Origin: Novosphingobium sp. UBA1948
GTDB taxonomy: Bacteria > Pseudomonadota > Alphaproteobacteria > Sphingomonadales > Sphingomonadaceae
Assembly (NCBI GenBank): GCA_002336765.1
Contig: DDES01000139.1
Coordinates: forward strand, 1 to 5,879
Reading direction: 5' to 3'
DNA length: 5,879 nt
In this document: positions 4,406 through 5,879 of the stretch, in pieces
Layout: each line of letters starts with the position of its first letter
Numbering within the stretch: the stretch's first letter is position 1
Position numbers and translations under genes: made by a program
The notes under the pieces: model-generated
Database searches by the model: none
What the model saw: the letters and a program-made list of their open reading frames with translations, nothing else
What the model was told of the DNA's origin: nothing

Positions 4406-5651
4406 GCGCAAGGCAGCGGTGCGGGTGCGCGCCGGTTCGCTGGCCAAGGCCTTGGGCGATGTGGCGGGCATTGTGCCGGCGCGGGCGACGGTGCCGGTGC
4501 TGGAGCATGTTCTGATTTCGGTGGGTGATGGCGCGATTTCGATTAGCGGCACCGATCTGGATTCGGTGGCCGAGCGGGTGTTGGCCAGTGATGACAAGGG
4601 GCAGCCCGATAGCAGGGAATGGTGTGCGGGCATCCGCGCATTCCGCGTCACCCTGCCCGCGCGCAAGCTGGCCGATGTGGTGAAGCGGTTCGACAAGGAT
4701 GCGATGGTGGTGATCGAGGCGGATGCCGACATCAACGACGCCTGGGGTGGCCGTGTTACCGTGAAGGCGGGCCGCGCACGGTTTCAGTTGAATGCGCTGC
4801 CGGTATGCGATTTGCCGATCATGCCGACCGATGGCCACGATATGGAGTTTACCATCAAGGCATCGGCGCTGGCCGATGCGCTGGCATCGGTTGACTATGC
4901 GATGAGCCATGAAGAGACGCGCTATTACCTCAATGGCGTGTTCTGCCATGTGGCGCAGGCAGCGGGCGAACCGCAATGGTTTTGCTTTGCCGCGACCGAT
5001 GGGCACCGTCTGGCGCGCAAGCGGATCGAGGTGCCCGATGGCGCGGCGGCATGGCCGGATATGATCCTGCCGCGCCGGATGGTGGGGCATCTGGCGAAGC
5101 TGTTGGGCGAGGCTGACAAAACCAGCGAGGGCGCGGAGGTGGTGGTGAGCGCTACCAGTGGCGGCACGCGGGTGCAGTTCGAGATGCCATGCGCCGATGA
5201 TGGTTCGGTTCGGCTGCTGACCAAGACAGTGGATGGCACGTTTCCGGACTATGGCCGCGTTATCCCCACCATGAATGACAAGAGCGCGGTGGTGCCGCGC
5301 GAGGGTCTGATTGACGCGGTGGATCGCATGGCGGTGATGGCCACGAAGGAATCGAAGGCGGTGAAGGCCGAGTTCTCCAAAGGCATTCTGGCGCTGTCGA
5401 TCCAGAATGCCGAGCTGGGCGAAGGGCGCGAGGAAGTGCCCATTGATTATGAAGGTGAGCCGATTACCATTGCTTTTAACGGCGACTATTGGCGCGACGT
5501 GCTGCGCGCATCGGGCGCCGACAATGTGCGCATGGTGATGGCAGATCCTGGTGCGCCCACATTGGTGGTGTCCGATGCCCTTGCACGGGAATCCGATCAC
5601 CAGCCGTACCAGATCAGCCATGTGCAAGTTTTGATGCCGATGCGCGTGTAG
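4389..5651 (+). CDS. dnaN: DNA polymerase III beta subunit (sliding clamp), phage-borne
   Basis: A 420-residue beta clamp: a ring-shaped dimer that encircles DNA and tethers polymerases and other replication proteins. All three repeated domains are visible. Domain I has TVPVLEHVLISV and ISISGTDLDSVAERV (34-65), then VKAGRARFQLNALPVCDLP (125-143). Domain II begins near FTIKASALADALASVDY (154-170), with RYYLNG (178-183) and the hallmark ATDGHRLA (202-209). Domain III includes VDGTFPDYGRVIP (281-293). The protein ends in MPMRV, equivalent to the MPMRL tail of the E. coli clamp that lines the cleft for clamp-binding motifs. At 420 residues it is longer than the usual 365-375; part of the excess is an insertion around 67-90 (DKGQPDSREWCAGIRAF) and a basic N-terminus. 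The GTG start is chosen for the AGGAGG spacing; ATG at 4395 would remove two residues. It is the sixth gene of the rightward early operon, so it is expected to be made early to support phage DNA replication. Confidence 0.95.
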   Translation: MAMKDKRKAAVRVRAGSLAKALGDVAGIVPARATVPVLEHVLISVGDGAISISGTDLDSVAERVLASDDKGQPDSREWCAGIRAFRVTLPARKLADVVKRFDKDAMVVIEADADINDAWGGRVTVKAGRARFQLNALPVCDLPIMPTDGHDMEFTIKASALADALASVDYAMSHEETRYYLNGVFCHVAQAAGEPQWFCFAATDGHRLARKRIEVPDGAAAWPDMILPRRMVGHLAKLLGEADKTSEGAEVVVSATSGGTRVQFEMPCADDGSVRLLTKTVDGTFPDYGRVIPTMNDKSAVVPREGLIDAVDRMAVMATKESKAVKAEFSKGILALSIQNAELGEGREEVPIDYEGEPITIAFNGDYWRDVLRASGADNVRMVMADPGAPTLVVSDALARESDHQPYQISHVQVLMPMRV

Positions 5652-5654
5652 CGC

Positions 5655-5660
5655 GGGAGG
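5655..5660 (+). promoter_or_regulatory. Ribosome binding site GGGAGG after dnaN
   Basis: GGGAGG lies 5 nt before ATG at 5666 in the 14-bp gap after the dnaN stop. It marks the start of the last gene in the window, which has no stop before the right edge. Confidence 0.7.
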
Positions 5661-5665
5661 AAATC

Positions 5666-5879
5666 ATGAGCAGACGGAACACACTGTTCCGCGCGATCGG
5701 CAAGCGCCGCGCGCGGGCCAGAGAGGCGCGCCTGCGCGCCACGCGCGCCGAGCGGCGCGAGGTAGGCCAGATCATGGCCGATATGGTGCGCCACCATTCG
5801 GCCAGCGCCACCAAGATTTTGCCCGAACCCGAGGGGGACGTTGCGATGAGCGTGATGGATGAGATTGGACCGGTGGGTG
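5666..5879 (+). CDS. Basic helical protein, N-terminal part (runs off right edge)
   Basis: An open frame from ATG at 5666, with an excellent ribosome binding site, to the window edge (71 residues visible). The first 33 residues are very rich in Arg (FRAIGKRRARAREARLRATRA is part of it) and strongly predicted helical, as in a nucleic-acid-binding or coiled-coil segment. The chain becomes neutral to acidic after about residue 50. No family recognised. An in-frame ATG at 5846 has GAGGGGG 8 nt upstream, so a second, shorter product or a different true gene starting there is possible. It directly follows dnaN and is probably in the same operon. Confidence 0.6.
   Translation, partial: MSRRNTLFRAIGKRRARAREARLRATRAERREVGQIMADMVRHHSASATKILPEPEGDVAMSVMDEIGPVG

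Noticed and set aside
3484..4735. Long minus-strand open frames opposite the early operon
   Set aside because: They are antisense to a chain of overlapping plus-strand genes with good ribosome binding sites, have no recognisable domain, and have low-complexity Arg/Ala/Ser composition.
4317..5627. Long open frame of 436 codons on the minus strand
   Set aside because: It is antisense to the unmistakable DnaN gene; the His/Arg-rich composition is typical of a shadow of a GC-rich gene.

Overview
The window looks like the immunity and early region of a temperate phage or prophage from a GC-rich alphaproteobacterium. I suspect a sphingomonad-type host from the codon usage and the flavour of the proteins, but the sequence does not prove this. 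The phage assignment rests on four things: a repressor and a Cro-like gene facing away from each other across a shared operator region, a CII-like protein, tightly overlapping small genes on both arms, and a complete DNA polymerase sliding clamp (DnaN) inside the early operon.

Layout. (1) 1-1366, minus strand: a leftward operon of five overlapping small genes. In order of transcription they are an unrecognised 153-aa protein, a 48-aa single-span membrane protein, a 107-aa probable two-span membrane protein, a 105-aa DUF6948-like protein, and the start of a protein made of Gly-Asp/Ser/Tyr dipeptide repeats that runs off the left edge. (2) 1367-1464: the leftward promoter and operators. (3) 1465-2234, minus strand: a 139-aa HIRAN-like protein and, upstream of it, a 114-aa XRE-type HTH repressor, probably one transcript. 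(4) About 2219-2310: the rightward promoter and operators. (5) 2311-5879, plus strand: a rightward operon of a Cro-like HTH protein, a CII-like regulator, a winged-helix protein, two unrecognised proteins, the sliding clamp, and a basic protein that runs off the right edge. Its stop/start junctions mostly overlap.

How it works together (inference from sequence). The clearest regulatory signal is a 13-bp palindrome, TCACA-N3-TGTGA, found at four strong sites and one weaker one. Both major promoters are built the same way: an operator just upstream of a TTGACG -35 box, then exactly 6 bp, then an identical operator (TCACAATCTGTGA) running into GAGTTA at the -10 position. This is the logic of lambda PL/PR, with one repressor able to silence both arms. 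The repressor has no LexA/S24-type cleavage domain. Its downstream partner is a HIRAN-like protein, a fold known to bind DNA ends in other proteins, so induction or exclusion may work differently from lambda. No RNA genes, CRISPR arrays, insertion sequences, attachment sites or convincing terminators were seen. The longest stretch without a gene is about 98 bp.
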